This document shows, piece by piece, positions 1 through 8,025 of a stretch of 64,000 nt of DNA. Under the pieces are notes generated by a model, which saw nothing but the letters and a program-made list of their open reading frames with translations, did not search any database and was not told where the DNA came from. Positions within the stretch are counted from its first letter, which is position 1; each line of letters starts with the position of its first letter. This DNA is from Thalassospira profundimaris (GTDB lineage Bacteria; Pseudomonadota; Alphaproteobacteria; Rhodospirillales; Thalassospiraceae). The stretch is from assembly GCF_003326795.1 (NCBI RefSeq), contig NZ_JPWI01000004.1, forward strand, positions 62,001-126,000, read 5' to 3'. The position numbers and the translations under genes were made by a program.

Positions 1-1
1 T

Positions 2-283
2 CCCAAAACGTCCCATTTCCTTGAAAGCATCTGGTCGCAATTTGGCCATCACACGGTTGAACATCTTAGCATGACCGTGCGCAACCATCCGCCCTTTACC
101 AAGGCCTATAAGGAAGGGATCGGAACGATCATTCCCTTTGATGAACTGGTTGAGTTCTATGCCTCTGTTCGCAAAACGGCGACGACCCCGGAGGCAAAGG
201 AAGTCGTGCGCCCGCGTGTCATGCGCTCGCACAAGGGCAAACCGGTTGCGACCACCGACTGGCTTCCACGCCGCATCAAATAA
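2..283 (+). CDS. C-terminal fragment of an unidentified protein (possibly Panacea/SocA-like)
   Basis: The frame is open from the left window edge (first full codon at 2) to a TAA at 281-283, so the start lies outside the window. About 93 residues are visible. An ATG at 71 exists but the frame continues upstream with protein-like composition, so it is probably internal. The stretch W-SQFG-HTVEHLS followed by HPPF-KAY-EG-GTIIPFDEL loosely resembles the helical end of Panacea (DUF4065/SocA antitoxin-type) domains, where a similar 'L...T...PW..AY' pattern occurs. The rest is a basic tail ending RRIK. The family name is a guess from pattern memory; that it is a real gene end is much surer. Confidence 0.5.
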   Translation, partial: PKTSHFLESIWSQFGHHTVEHLSMTVRNHPPFTKAYKEGIGTIIPFDELVEFYASVRKTATTPEAKEVVRPRVMRSHKGKPVATTDWLPRRIK

Positions 284-301
284 CTTGGAATTCTGTCTGG
301 T

Positions 302-1345
302 TTATTGCCCGGCTGTCATATCAGCACAGGGATCCTTGCGCAGGATGTCGTTGGTAAACCACAGGAAATCAATATCGTTGGGATTCCCGAAACGCTCAGC
401 ATAGTCTTGCGGTTTTGGCGGATTGTCACTTGGATCATCCGCTTCGATCAGGCTGACGACGGCAATTTCATTCGGGGGCAGGTCAGGTTCAAACCGGGCA
501 AGGTGCCAGGGAACGGCAATCGTGTTACGCACATGCATGGCACCGGCAATCAAAAACGCACCGTCAGATCCCTGTAAGGCAGTTGCATCGACCATTGCGC
601 GGGCAAGTGACGCATCACGCGCAAACTGTGCTGTTGCGAACCCGTCGAGCATGCTTTCGGGCAGCGCATTGCAATGACTTTCTGCCATCTCGACGCGAAA
701 CCGGGTCAGGATATCCTCAGGCATTTCAGGCAGATCAAGCTTTGTCGCCAACTGATCGGGCAGGGCTGATACGCCATTCGAAATGAGTGGCCGCAAAAGA
801 TCGTCCGGCAGATTGCCTGCGATCATTTTCAGATCATTATCGCGGGCGACCTGGGCAATCGGGGCATAGTCATGCCATGACGGCCAGCCGCGCTCTTCCC
901 AATCGAGTTCCTGCCCCAGATCAAGAACCGGCACGTCCTGCCACTTCTGATCAAGAGAAGCCTGTTGGTCGCGGGTAAACATTTCCCAGACCACAGCTCG
1001 GTGGCGCTGATCGGATTTGCTCAGTGCATCAATCAGGTGGGACTGATGATGGTGATGAACCGGATTGTCATGTTTCTCGCCGATCAGAACATATTTCCGA
1101 TCTGACAGCCGACGCACCAGTTCGTCAAACATGATGTATTCACCAGCCAGAAGATCAAATATCAGACCGGGTGCCGGGGGCAGGGCATTGATATCTGTTT
1201 CGTGCTGATGTGGTTTGCCATTTGTATCGTGGGCGGCAAGCTGGCCGGGCGCGATAACCGTAAACAAACCCGATGCCACCGCCAACACGCACACATTGCG
1301 TCGCATTGTTGCTGTGTAAAACCTTTGAACAGGTTGTTGTGACAT
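302..1345 (-). CDS. ChaN/Tiki-superfamily haem-binding-like protein, exported
   Basis: A 347-aa protein of the ChaN-like (DUF399) family, which in Campylobacter binds haem as an outer-surface lipoprotein and shares the Tiki/EreA fold. Seen here: the family's LIGEKHDNPVHHHHQ segment near residue 90, a long alpha-helical middle, and G-AMHVRNTIAVPWHL near residue 270. The N-terminus (residues 14-38, MRRN then a hydrophobic run then AAHD) looks like a signal peptide, but no lipobox cysteine is visible, so this one is probably soluble periplasmic. The start could be at 1345 or the inner ATG at 1306, which would give a conventional signal peptide. It is transcribed away from the left-edge gene with only 18 bp between their stops. 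A substrate is not evident. Confidence 0.8.
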   Translation of the reverse strand: MSQQPVQRFYTATMRRNVCVLAVASGLFTVIAPGQLAAHDTNGKPHQHETDINALPPAPGLIFDLLAGEYIMFDELVRRLSDRKYVLIGEKHDNPVHHHHQSHLIDALSKSDQRHRAVVWEMFTRDQQASLDQKWQDVPVLDLGQELDWEERGWPSWHDYAPIAQVARDNDLKMIAGNLPDDLLRPLISNGVSALPDQLATKLDLPEMPEDILTRFRVEMAESHCNALPESMLDGFATAQFARDASLARAMVDATALQGSDGAFLIAGAMHVRNTIAVPWHLARFEPDLPPNEIAVVSLIEADDPSDNPPKPQDYAERFGNPNDIDFLWFTNDILRKDPCADMTAGQ

Positions 1346-1378
1346 CGGGCAGGTATTCCAGTTTGAAAACGTTATGGC

Positions 1379-2533
1379 TTACTTGCTTAACCGCAAGGCC
1401 GTTTCCAGGTCGTTAACAAGATCTTCTGCATCTTCAATCCCGACCGACAAACGCAGCAAATCAACCGGAACCGGGCTGGTCGGACCTTCGACAGATGAAC
1501 GATGCTCGATCAGGCTTTCAACACCGCCAAGCGATGTTGCACGCTTGAACAGTTTGCACTGGTTATGGAAATCGACCGCACGCTTTTCACCGCCTTTAAC
1601 ACGTAGCGAAAGCATCCCGCCAAATCCGCCGGTCATCTGTCTTTTCGCAACTTCGTGACCGGCATGGCTTTCAAGGCCGGGATACTGGACCTGCTCGATT
1701 TCCGGGTGGTTTTCGAAATGCTTGGCAATCGTCATGGCATTGGCCGATGCCCGTTCGACACGGATCGCAAGGGTACGCATCCCGCGCAACAGAAGCCACG
1801 TTTCAAATACGCCCAGAACCGCACCACCCGATGCATGCTGTTTGCAGACGCGCTGCCAGAATTCATTGTTCGATGCGGTGGTCAATGACCCGGCCAGAAC
1901 GTCACTATGACCGTTAAGGTATTTGGTGGCTGAATGCATGACGATATCAGCACCAAAATCAATCGGGCGGGTCAGAAGCGGGGTGGCAACCGTATTGTCG
2001 ACGACAACCTGTGCACCGGCCTTATGGGCCAGTTCGGCGACGGCGGCGATATCGGTAATCTGCCAATCCGGGTTTGCCGGGGTTTCAAGCCAGACAATCT
2101 TGGTTTTGCCGGCAACGATATGTTTGTCCCACTCGGCAATGTCGGCATTATCGACAAAGTCAAACGACAGACCCGCACGCACGCCACTTTCAAGCATGAA
2201 GCTGCGCAGCGCCCAATACATGACCTTGGGGGCGACAACATGATCGCCGGGGCTCAGCGCATGAATGATCGCAACTGCGGCAGCCATCCCCGATGCAAAC
2301 AGACGGGTTTCAACGCCACCTTCAAGGGTATCCAATACCTCACAGGCCTGATCATAGGTCGGGTTATCCGCGCGCGTATAGCAACGCCCGTCATGATAGC
2401 TCAGATCGGTATTGCGCTCGAACGTGGTCGATGGATAAAGCGGCGGTGTTACAGATTTGGTTGCGGCATCGACCCAGCCCAGTGCCTGGGCGGTAATGGT
2501 GGCTGGTTTCTGTTTTTTTGCATGATCAGACAT
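1379..2533 (-). CDS. PLP-dependent transsulfuration enzyme (Cys/Met metabolism family)
   Basis: A 384-aa fold-type I PLP enzyme of the cystathionine gamma-synthase / beta-lyase / O-succinylhomoserine sulfhydrylase family. Visible marks: YTRADNPT near the N-terminus, the LFASGMAA phosphate-binding turn, VVDNTVATPL with the pyridine-N aspartate, HSATKYLNGHSD with the Schiff-base lysine, and LRLSVGIEDAEDL near the end. The family covers both synthesis and cleavage of cystathionine, and I cannot assign the substrate from sequence alone. A second, clearly MetC-like member lies at 27895-29079. The start is placed at the ATG at 2533 because AGGTAG lies about 8 nt upstream; the longer reading frame to 2599 adds a non-conserved leader. 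It is divergent from the FAD oxidoreductase with about 90 bp between. Confidence 0.85.
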   Translation of the reverse strand: MSDHAKKQKPATITAQALGWVDAATKSVTPPLYPSTTFERNTDLSYHDGRCYTRADNPTYDQACEVLDTLEGGVETRLFASGMAAAVAIIHALSPGDHVVAPKVMYWALRSFMLESGVRAGLSFDFVDNADIAEWDKHIVAGKTKIVWLETPANPDWQITDIAAVAELAHKAGAQVVVDNTVATPLLTRPIDFGADIVMHSATKYLNGHSDVLAGSLTTASNNEFWQRVCKQHASGGAVLGVFETWLLLRGMRTLAIRVERASANAMTIAKHFENHPEIEQVQYPGLESHAGHEVAKRQMTGGFGGMLSLRVKGGEKRAVDFHNQCKLFKRATSLGGVESLIEHRSSVEGPTSPVPVDLLRLSVGIEDAEDLVNDLETALRLSK

Positions 2534-2625
2534 GGTGGCTACCTGATTTGGTTGAGATTTATTGGCGCGCAACATAACTTGGTTCGCGCCACACACCAAA
2601 CTGTAATCCTGTTTAGGGTCCCCAC

Positions 2626-3939
2626 ATGACGAAATACCCCGAAATCGAACTGCCCAAGGAATGTGACGTCGTTGTTATTGGCGGCGGAATTCATGGCGCG
2701 TCCAGTGCCTATTACCTGACCAAGGCGGGCATGAAAGTCGTCCTTCTGGAAAAGGATACGATTGCATCCCATCAGTCGGGCCGGGCATGGGGCTTTGTGC
2801 GTCAACAGGGACGCGATCCGGTTGAACTGCCATTGATGATCGAATGCAACCGCATCTGGCAGGGGCTTGAAAAGGAACTGGATACCGATCTTGAATGGCG
2901 TCAGGGCGGGGTTCTGTTTGTCGCGCGCGATGACGCGGAAATGGCGGACTACGAACAGTGGATCGAAGATGCCAAGGGATTTGAAATCGAAACCCAGGTG
3001 CTGTCCCCCAAAGGGGTCGAGAAAATCACGCCCGGTATCACCACTCCGGGAGTTGGGGGCATTTACACCCCATCCGACGGGCAGGCCGAACCCAAAAAGG
3101 CCGCACCGGCAATTGCCAAACGCGCCAGTGAAATGGGGGCCGTGATTGCCGAAGGATGCGGTGCGCTTTCGATTGAAACAACGGCTGGGGCGATCAGTTC
3201 GGTCGTGTCGGAAAAGGGTGAGATCAAATGCAAATATGTGATCTGTGCCGCAGGTGCCGCCACCCATAAATTCGTTGCCAAATTTGGCCGCAGGCTTCCG
3301 CAGCAAACCACGCGTGGTACGGTGATCAGAACAACGCCGGTTCCTGATATTTCTGCGGCCGGAACGCTTGCCGCCGGTCTGGCATTTCGTCAGCGCACCG
3401 ACGGTTCGATGAATATTGCCGACGAATTCATGACCGATATTGACCTGACACTGGGGCGCTTCAAATATGCCAAGGCGTTTGCACCGGGGCTTTTTGATAA
3501 CTGGGCGACCTTCAAGTTTCACTTTAACAAGCGGTTCTTTGACGATCTCGTCGACCGGATGCCGGGATCAGAGGCATCGAAACAACCGATGATCGGACGC
3601 CGCACCAATCAGGCGGAGCCCTATAAGGTCCGCGTCAGCAACGCGATGGCCAATCTGCAAAAGGTCTTTCCGCAGATCAAGCAGGTCGGCATTGTCGATA
3701 AATGGGCCGGTGACATTGATGTCACGCCGGATGCGGTACCGGTGATTGATCAGTTCGACAACCCGAAACACTTCTTTGTCGCCACCGGTTTCTCGGGCCA
3801 CGGATTTGCCATGGGGCCGGTCGTTGGCAAGGTCTTGGCCGACTGGATCACCACCGGTCAGCCATCCATCACCCTTGCCGGTATGGAACTGTCGCGCTTT
3901 GAAGATGGTTCGGTCCGTCGTCCGCGCACACGCGTTTGA
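2626..3939 (+). CDS. FAD-dependent oxidoreductase (DAO family)
   Basis: A 437-aa flavoprotein of the D-amino-acid-oxidase/sarcosine-oxidase-beta family, expected to oxidise a C-N bond of an amino acid or amine. The N-terminal FAD-binding Rossmann motif is visible as VVVIGGGIHGASSAYYL (residues 15-31), followed by LLEKD and SGRAWGFVRQQGRD. A second FAD contact, YVICAAGAATHKF, lies near residue 210. The C-terminal GHGFAMGPVVGKVLADWI block is typical of the family. It is divergent from the transsulfuration enzyme and converges on the metallo-hydrolase with 17 bp between stops. No membrane segment or signal peptide. The substrate cannot be told; opine- or glycine-type oxidases are the closest by feel. 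Confidence 0.82.
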   Translation: MTKYPEIELPKECDVVVIGGGIHGASSAYYLTKAGMKVVLLEKDTIASHQSGRAWGFVRQQGRDPVELPLMIECNRIWQGLEKELDTDLEWRQGGVLFVARDDAEMADYEQWIEDAKGFEIETQVLSPKGVEKITPGITTPGVGGIYTPSDGQAEPKKAAPAIAKRASEMGAVIAEGCGALSIETTAGAISSVVSEKGEIKCKYVICAAGAATHKFVAKFGRRLPQQTTRGTVIRTTPVPDISAAGTLAAGLAFRQRTDGSMNIADEFMTDIDLTLGRFKYAKAFAPGLFDNWATFKFHFNKRFFDDLVDRMPGSEASKQPMIGRRTNQAEPYKVRVSNAMANLQKVFPQIKQVGIVDKWAGDIDVTPDAVPVIDQFDNPKHFFVATGFSGHGFAMGPVVGKVLADWITTGQPSITLAGMELSRFEDGSVRRPRTRV

Positions 3940-3956
3940 TTTTCAGGACCAGATGG

Positions 3957-5084
3957 TTATGCCGGGGCCACTGTTTTGGCGGCTTGTGGTGTGGTTGTCT
4001 GGTCTTTTGCCATTCTACCCTCAAAAAACCGGGTCGCGCCAATCGGCGGGGCGATGAAATCATCATCCCCAAGTCCGGCACGTTTAAGCGCGGATGCCAG
4101 TCGGACGGGCGGCTCATCAACCGGTTCAGCGGTCAGAACAAATGTGCCCCAGTGAATGGCAAGGGCCTTCTTGACGCCCATGACTTGCATGATCTGAACC
4201 GCTTCTTCGGGATTGCAGTGTGAATTGCGCATGAAATCGCGCGGGTCATAGGCCCCGATCGGGATCAGGCCAAAGTCAATACCACCATGGATTTCGCCCA
4301 TCTCGGTATAAAGGGCTTCGTTCCAGCCGGTATCGCCAACAAAATAGAACCGGTAGCCATCCCCGAATTCAAGGATATAACCACCCCAAAGCATTTCCTT
4401 GCGGTCCTTGGTGGTGCGGCTTGACCAATGGTTGGACGGGACATGGGTGATTTTGACATCGCCATGCAGGATCGTGTCATCCCAATCCATTTCGCTATAC
4501 CTATCTGGCGTCACGCCCGCCTTTTCAAGCAAGGCGCCGTTTTTAAGCGGCAGGATATAGCGTGGCGCATTGCCAAGTGCGGTCAGGCTGGCGACATCGA
4601 AATGGTCATAGTGATTGTGTGACAGCAATACCAGATCAAGTTCAGGCAGCTGATCAATGCTTAAACCCGGCTGGCTGTATCGTTTTGGACCAACCCGTTT
4701 AAAAGGCGATGCCCGATCTGAAAAGACCGGATCGGTTAGAATATTAAGCCCGCCATACTGGACCAGAACCGTGGCATGACCGACCCATGTGACCTGCAGA
4801 CGCGCCGGGTCGGGGTTTTGAATGGCGTCGTGGTCGGGGGCTTCGGTCGGGATTTTGCCGATCTGGTGCTTTGCCTTGGGCCAATTGTCATTGCCAAGGA
4901 ACCGCCGCCGCAAGAACCGCCAGAAAGATCGTTTGACCGGATCTGGCAGGGGATGACGGTTTTCAAAACCGGTTTCGGTATGGTGATCGGGCTTGGTTCT
5001 GATTTGCACGTGGCTGTCCTGACGCAAAATGGCCTGACGAAAAATGGAAGACACATGATCTTTGCGGCATGTGCAGGTGACCAT
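3957..5084 (-). CDS. Metallo-beta-lactamase-fold hydrolase, NAPE-PLD/UlaG-like
   Basis: A 375-aa zinc hydrolase. The metal-binding HxHxDH motif reads SHNHYDHFD, preceded by WVGHATVLVQYGGLNILTD, followed by YFVGDTGWNEALY (bridging Asp) and AIHWGTF (late His). This arrangement is that of the NAPE-hydrolysing phospholipase D-like / RomA-type branch, so a phospholipid-type phosphodiester or an amide could be the substrate; this is family inference. The frame is open to 5195, but a perfect 12-bp hairpin that looks like the terminator of the upstream thiY operon sits at 5117-5149, so a start inside the transcript at the ATG at 5084 is preferred. A still later start is possible because conservation begins around HPLPDPVKRSFW. 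Confidence 0.8.
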   Translation of the reverse strand: MVTCTCRKDHVSSIFRQAILRQDSHVQIRTKPDHHTETGFENRHPLPDPVKRSFWRFLRRRFLGNDNWPKAKHQIGKIPTEAPDHDAIQNPDPARLQVTWVGHATVLVQYGGLNILTDPVFSDRASPFKRVGPKRYSQPGLSIDQLPELDLVLLSHNHYDHFDVASLTALGNAPRYILPLKNGALLEKAGVTPDRYSEMDWDDTILHGDVKITHVPSNHWSSRTTKDRKEMLWGGYILEFGDGYRFYFVGDTGWNEALYTEMGEIHGGIDFGLIPIGAYDPRDFMRNSHCNPEEAVQIMQVMGVKKALAIHWGTFVLTAEPVDEPPVRLASALKRAGLGDDDFIAPPIGATRFFEGRMAKDQTTTPQAAKTVAPA

Positions 5085-5116
5085 AAGGTAAACGTCAATC
5101 AGACCATTGCAAGTGA

Positions 5117-5149
5117 AAGGCCGGAACGAGGGGCGCACGTTCCGGCCTT
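5117..5149 (-). terminator. Rho-independent terminator of the thi operon
   Basis: Perfect 12-bp inverted repeat aaggccggaacg / cgttccggcctt with a 9-nt loop. Read on the minus strand it ends in a short T run, and it lies about 85 nt past the thiY stop. Confidence 0.75.
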
Positions 5150-5233
5150 CCGGTTTGGTCTGCACATGCGGATATACAGACCAATGCTTCCGCATCCACC
5201 GGGAAAGCGCTGCGGAAGCAGGGGGCTTGTTGG

Positions 5234-6187
5234 TTATTCGATCACGGTGGCGTAGGTTTCAAGCGCCGGGCTTTCCTTGATCAGGCCCTGTTTGACCATG
5301 TAATCGGCAAAACGGGCATAGCGTGCCTTGTCCAATGCCGCCGGACGCAGGGCAAAGCGCGGCAGGGTATCTGCCCATGCCTTGATATTGAGTTCATCAT
5401 CAAGGTTCGGATAGGCCGCGATAAAGGCCTTCCAGCTGTCATCGGGATGGTTGATCAGATATTGCACGCCTTCTTCGAGGGCGGCCAGCATCCGGGCAAA
5501 GCGCGGATCATCGATCTTGTCGTTTCGCACGGTCAGGATCAGCTCGTCATAGGGCGGAACGCCTTCTTCCTCGACATAAAATGCCTTGCCCGGTTTACCT
5601 TCGATTTCCATCTGGTTGAGTTCGAAATTGCGATAGCCGCCAATAATGGCATCGACCTGACCGGAATAAAGCGAAGGCGACAGCGAGAAGTTCACATTGA
5701 TCAGCTCGACATCATCCATCGATACTCCATGATTGCCCAGCATGGTGCCAAGCAACGCATCTTCAAACCCGGCCAGAGAATAGCCGATTTTCTTGCCCTT
5801 AAGATCGGCAATCTCCTTGATCGGACCGTCTTTCAGGACGATCAGGCTGTTAAGCGGGGTGGCGACCAGCGTGCCGATACGCGTTAACGGCAATCCTTCG
5901 GCGGCCTGAACATGAAGCTGGGGCTGATAGTTAACGGCAACATCGCCCTGACCGGCAGCGACAAGGCGCGGCGGGGCTGACGGGTCGCTTGGTTCGATCA
6001 GCTCAACATCAAGGTCATGCTTGGCAAAGAAGCCCTTTTCCTTGGCGACGATCAGCGGTGCGTGATCGGGGTTCACGAACCAGTCAAGAAGAATGACCAG
6101 CTTGTCTGCGGCAAAGGCGGTTGAAGACGTTCCAAGAACAATTGCGCCCAGTGCGGTCGCGGTGATCATGGATTTAAGGCGTGACAT
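5234..6187 (-). CDS. thiY: ABC transporter substrate-binding protein, ThiY-like (formylaminopyrimidine)
   Basis: A 317-aa periplasmic binding protein of the NMT1/THI5-like family. It starts with a clear signal peptide (MSRLKSMITATALGAIVLGT, cut after STAFAA). The mature part opens with KLVILLDWFVNPDHAPLIVAKEKGFF, the hallmark of pyrimidine-precursor binders, and GQGDVAVNYQPQLHVQ and GYSLAGFEDALL follow. ThiY proteins bind N-formyl-4-amino-5-aminomethyl-2-methylpyrimidine salvaged from degraded thiamin. The assignment is strengthened by context: it is the last gene of an operon with permease and ATPase genes behind a TPP riboswitch. A terminator hairpin follows. The start at 6187 fits the signal peptide. 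Confidence 0.9.
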   Translation of the reverse strand: MSRLKSMITATALGAIVLGTSSTAFAADKLVILLDWFVNPDHAPLIVAKEKGFFAKHDLDVELIEPSDPSAPPRLVAAGQGDVAVNYQPQLHVQAAEGLPLTRIGTLVATPLNSLIVLKDGPIKEIADLKGKKIGYSLAGFEDALLGTMLGNHGVSMDDVELINVNFSLSPSLYSGQVDAIIGGYRNFELNQMEIEGKPGKAFYVEEEGVPPYDELILTVRNDKIDDPRFARMLAALEEGVQYLINHPDDSWKAFIAAYPNLDDELNIKAWADTLPRFALRPAALDKARYARFADYMVKQGLIKESPALETYATVIE

Positions 6188-6265
6188 GGATGAACCTCCG
6201 TAAGATGCGCCAGATTATAAGTGTGAGGATTTAAACCGCAGCCAATCTGGCGGCGGGGAATTGTA

Positions 6266-7084
6266 TTACCGGGCCGGTTTCAGGCTGTCGGGCTGCCAGG
6301 GCAGGGCGGCGCGCAGGATGCGATCAACAATGAAATATTGCGTGATCGAAAAAGCGCACAGGATCAGAAGACAGGCAAAAACCATATCAATCTGCACCCG
6401 GGCATTGGCATGCAGCATCAGATAGCCAAGCCCGTGGCTGGACCCCACCCATTCACCAATCACCGCGCCAATCGGGGCGACGGCGGTGGCGACCCGGAAC
6501 CCCGACGCAAAGGCCGGAAGGGCCGCTGGCAAACGGATATGGGTCAAAAGCCGCCAGCGACTTGCCCCCATGGTGCGTGCCAGATCAAGCCATCCGGTTT
6601 CGGTGCGTGCCAGCCCGTCAAAGAAGGCCACGGTGACCGGGAAGAAAATGATCAACGCGGCCATGGCGATTTTGGATGCCAGGCCAAAGCCAAGCCAAAG
6701 GACGAGAAGCGGGGCAAGCGCAAAGAATGGAATGGCCTGGGACACCAGAAGGATCGGCATCAACCAGAACCGTACCGGTGAAAACAATGCCATCGGAATG
6801 GCCGCCAGCGTGCCAAGAGCTGCCCCGGCAAACAGGCCGATCACGGTTTCCGCAATCGTATAGCGGGCGTGATCAAACAGAACGTCATGCCGGGAAATCA
6901 GGGTGTTCCAGACATCTGCCGGGGGCGGCAGCATGTATTTCGGCGCACCGGTCATAATGACCAGCACCTGCCATGTGGCAATCAGGGCAACAACAATAAT
7001 CACCGGTCGCGCAAGTTTGAGCCAGCGACGTTCTGACAGCGGGATTGATTTTGCATTGGTATGAGGATTGTTTTGACTGCTCAT
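6266..7084 (-). CDS. thiX: ABC transporter permease, ThiX-like
   Basis: A 272-aa inner-membrane permease of the SsuC/TauC/ThiX type. Around six hydrophobic segments are visible, starting after a basic cytoplasmic tail (WLKLARPVIIVVALIATWQVLVI). The EAA loop that contacts the ATPase reads DLARTMGASRWRLLTHIRLPAALP near residue 175. Its ATG overlaps the thiZ stop (ATGA at 7081-7084), showing translational coupling, and thiY follows 78 nt downstream. It would form the channel for the pyrimidine bound by ThiY. Confidence 0.9.
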   Translation of the reverse strand: MSSQNNPHTNAKSIPLSERRWLKLARPVIIVVALIATWQVLVIMTGAPKYMLPPPADVWNTLISRHDVLFDHARYTIAETVIGLFAGAALGTLAAIPMALFSPVRFWLMPILLVSQAIPFFALAPLLVLWLGFGLASKIAMAALIIFFPVTVAFFDGLARTETGWLDLARTMGASRWRLLTHIRLPAALPAFASGFRVATAVAPIGAVIGEWVGSSHGLGYLMLHANARVQIDMVFACLLILCAFSITQYFIVDRILRAALPWQPDSLKPAR

Positions 7085-7854
7085 GATGCGATCTCCGCAC
7101 CCAGTTGACGCAGCAATTCGGCCTGCTTTGCCAGAATGTCGGGATCAGCAATCTCGCGCGGGCTTTGGCCGCTTGGCGTGATGGCGTCCTGAAGGGTCGC
7201 CGGGGTACCTGAAAGGACGTGAACATTATCGCCAAGCCGCAACGCTTCGAGCGGATCATGGGTCACAAGCAGAACCGTCTTGCCGCGCAGTACCCGTGCG
7301 GCCAGTTCCTGCAAACGCAGGCGGTTGACCGGATCAAGGGCGGAAAACGGTTCATCCATCAGGACAACCGGACGATCTTCCATCAGGGTACGGGCAAGGG
7401 CTGCGCGCTGTTTCATCCCGCCCGAAAGTTTTGCCGGACGCAGATGTGCGGCATCCGTCAGGCCAACTTGTGCAATGAGTTGTTCGGCGCGCTTATGATC
7501 TGGCCGCTCGCCACGAAGGACCGCGCCCAGTTCGACATTCTCGCGCACGGTGCGCCAGGGCAAAAGCAGGTCCTGCTGCGCCATATAGGCAACGCGGTTC
7601 TTAAGGATTTGGCCGTCCGAACAGGTGATATTGCCGCTAACATCGCCTTCGACCAGACCGGCGAGGTAGCGCAAAAGCGTGCTTTTGCCAACGCCGCTTG
7701 GGCCAAGCAAACAGGTAAAGCTTCCGGCCTTAAGGGTCAGGTCAAGGTCATGGAAAATATCCGCGCTGCCAAAGGCCACACGGGCACCGGACAGGTGAAC
7801 ATCAAATCTGGTTGGATTTTGCGTCCCGACGGACGTTTGTTCTGTGTTGCGCAT
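7081..7854 (-). CDS. thiZ: ABC transporter ATP-binding protein, ThiZ-like
   Basis: A 257-aa ATPase of the nitrate/sulfonate/pyrimidine importer group. Walker A reads GPSGVGKSTLLR, the Q-loop MAQQDLLLPW, the signature LSGGMKQRAALART, Walker B VVLMDEPFSALD, and the H-loop LVTHDPLEALRLGD. It is the first gene of the operon. Its ribosome-binding sequence, aggaagg in the riboswitch 3' strand, lies 6 nt before the ATG, so ligand binding by the riboswitch should directly hide it. Confidence 0.92.
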   Translation of the reverse strand: MRNTEQTSVGTQNPTRFDVHLSGARVAFGSADIFHDLDLTLKAGSFTCLLGPSGVGKSTLLRYLAGLVEGDVSGNITCSDGQILKNRVAYMAQQDLLLPWRTVRENVELGAVLRGERPDHKRAEQLIAQVGLTDAAHLRPAKLSGGMKQRAALARTLMEDRPVVLMDEPFSALDPVNRLRLQELAARVLRGKTVLLVTHDPLEALRLGDNVHVLSGTPATLQDAITPSGQSPREIADPDILAKQAELLRQLGAEIAS

Positions 7855-7859
7855 TCGAT

Positions 7860-7962
7860 CCTTCCTACGCCGGTCTTAACCGGTTCAGGTTCAAAGGGTC
7901 GTTCGGCAACACCGAACCTCTCAGCCAATTCACGATCGGCCCCCCCGGAGATGACGGGACTA
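7860..7962 (-). promoter_or_regulatory. TPP riboswitch (THI element)
   Basis: Read on the minus strand, the leader contains ggctgagaggt, then ACCCTTTGAACCTGA, then the P2-P3 hairpin arm ccggttaagaccgg and the closing gcgtaggaagg. These are the conserved CUGAGA and ACCUGA blocks of the thiamin pyrophosphate riboswitch. The 3' end overlaps the Shine-Dalgarno of thiZ, so control is probably at translation initiation: with TPP bound, the SD is sequestered. No strong intrinsic terminator is seen between the aptamer and the ATG. Confidence 0.93.
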
Positions 7963-7987
7963 TGCGCAGACAAATTGCTCCCGTCAA
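7959..7987 (-). promoter_or_regulatory. Putative sigma-70 promoter of the thi operon
   Basis: On the minus strand TTGACG (7982-7987) is followed after 17 nt by CATAGT (7959-7964), placing transcription start just before the riboswitch. An 8-bp inverted repeat (acaaattg at 7970-7977, caatttgt at 7997-8004) flanks the -35 box and may be an operator. Confidence 0.5.
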
Positions 7988-8025
7988 GGTTTGTGACAAT
8001 TTGTGTCTTTAATCCCGATCTCAAT

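Noticed and set aside
1934-2629. 231-aa plus-strand ORF antisense to the transsulfuration gene
   Set aside because: It mirrors the coding strand of a clear PLP enzyme, and its translation has no domain-like features.
5085-5195. Longer start of the metallo-hydrolase gene
   Set aside because: It would span the perfect terminator hairpin at 5117-5149 that ends the thi operon.
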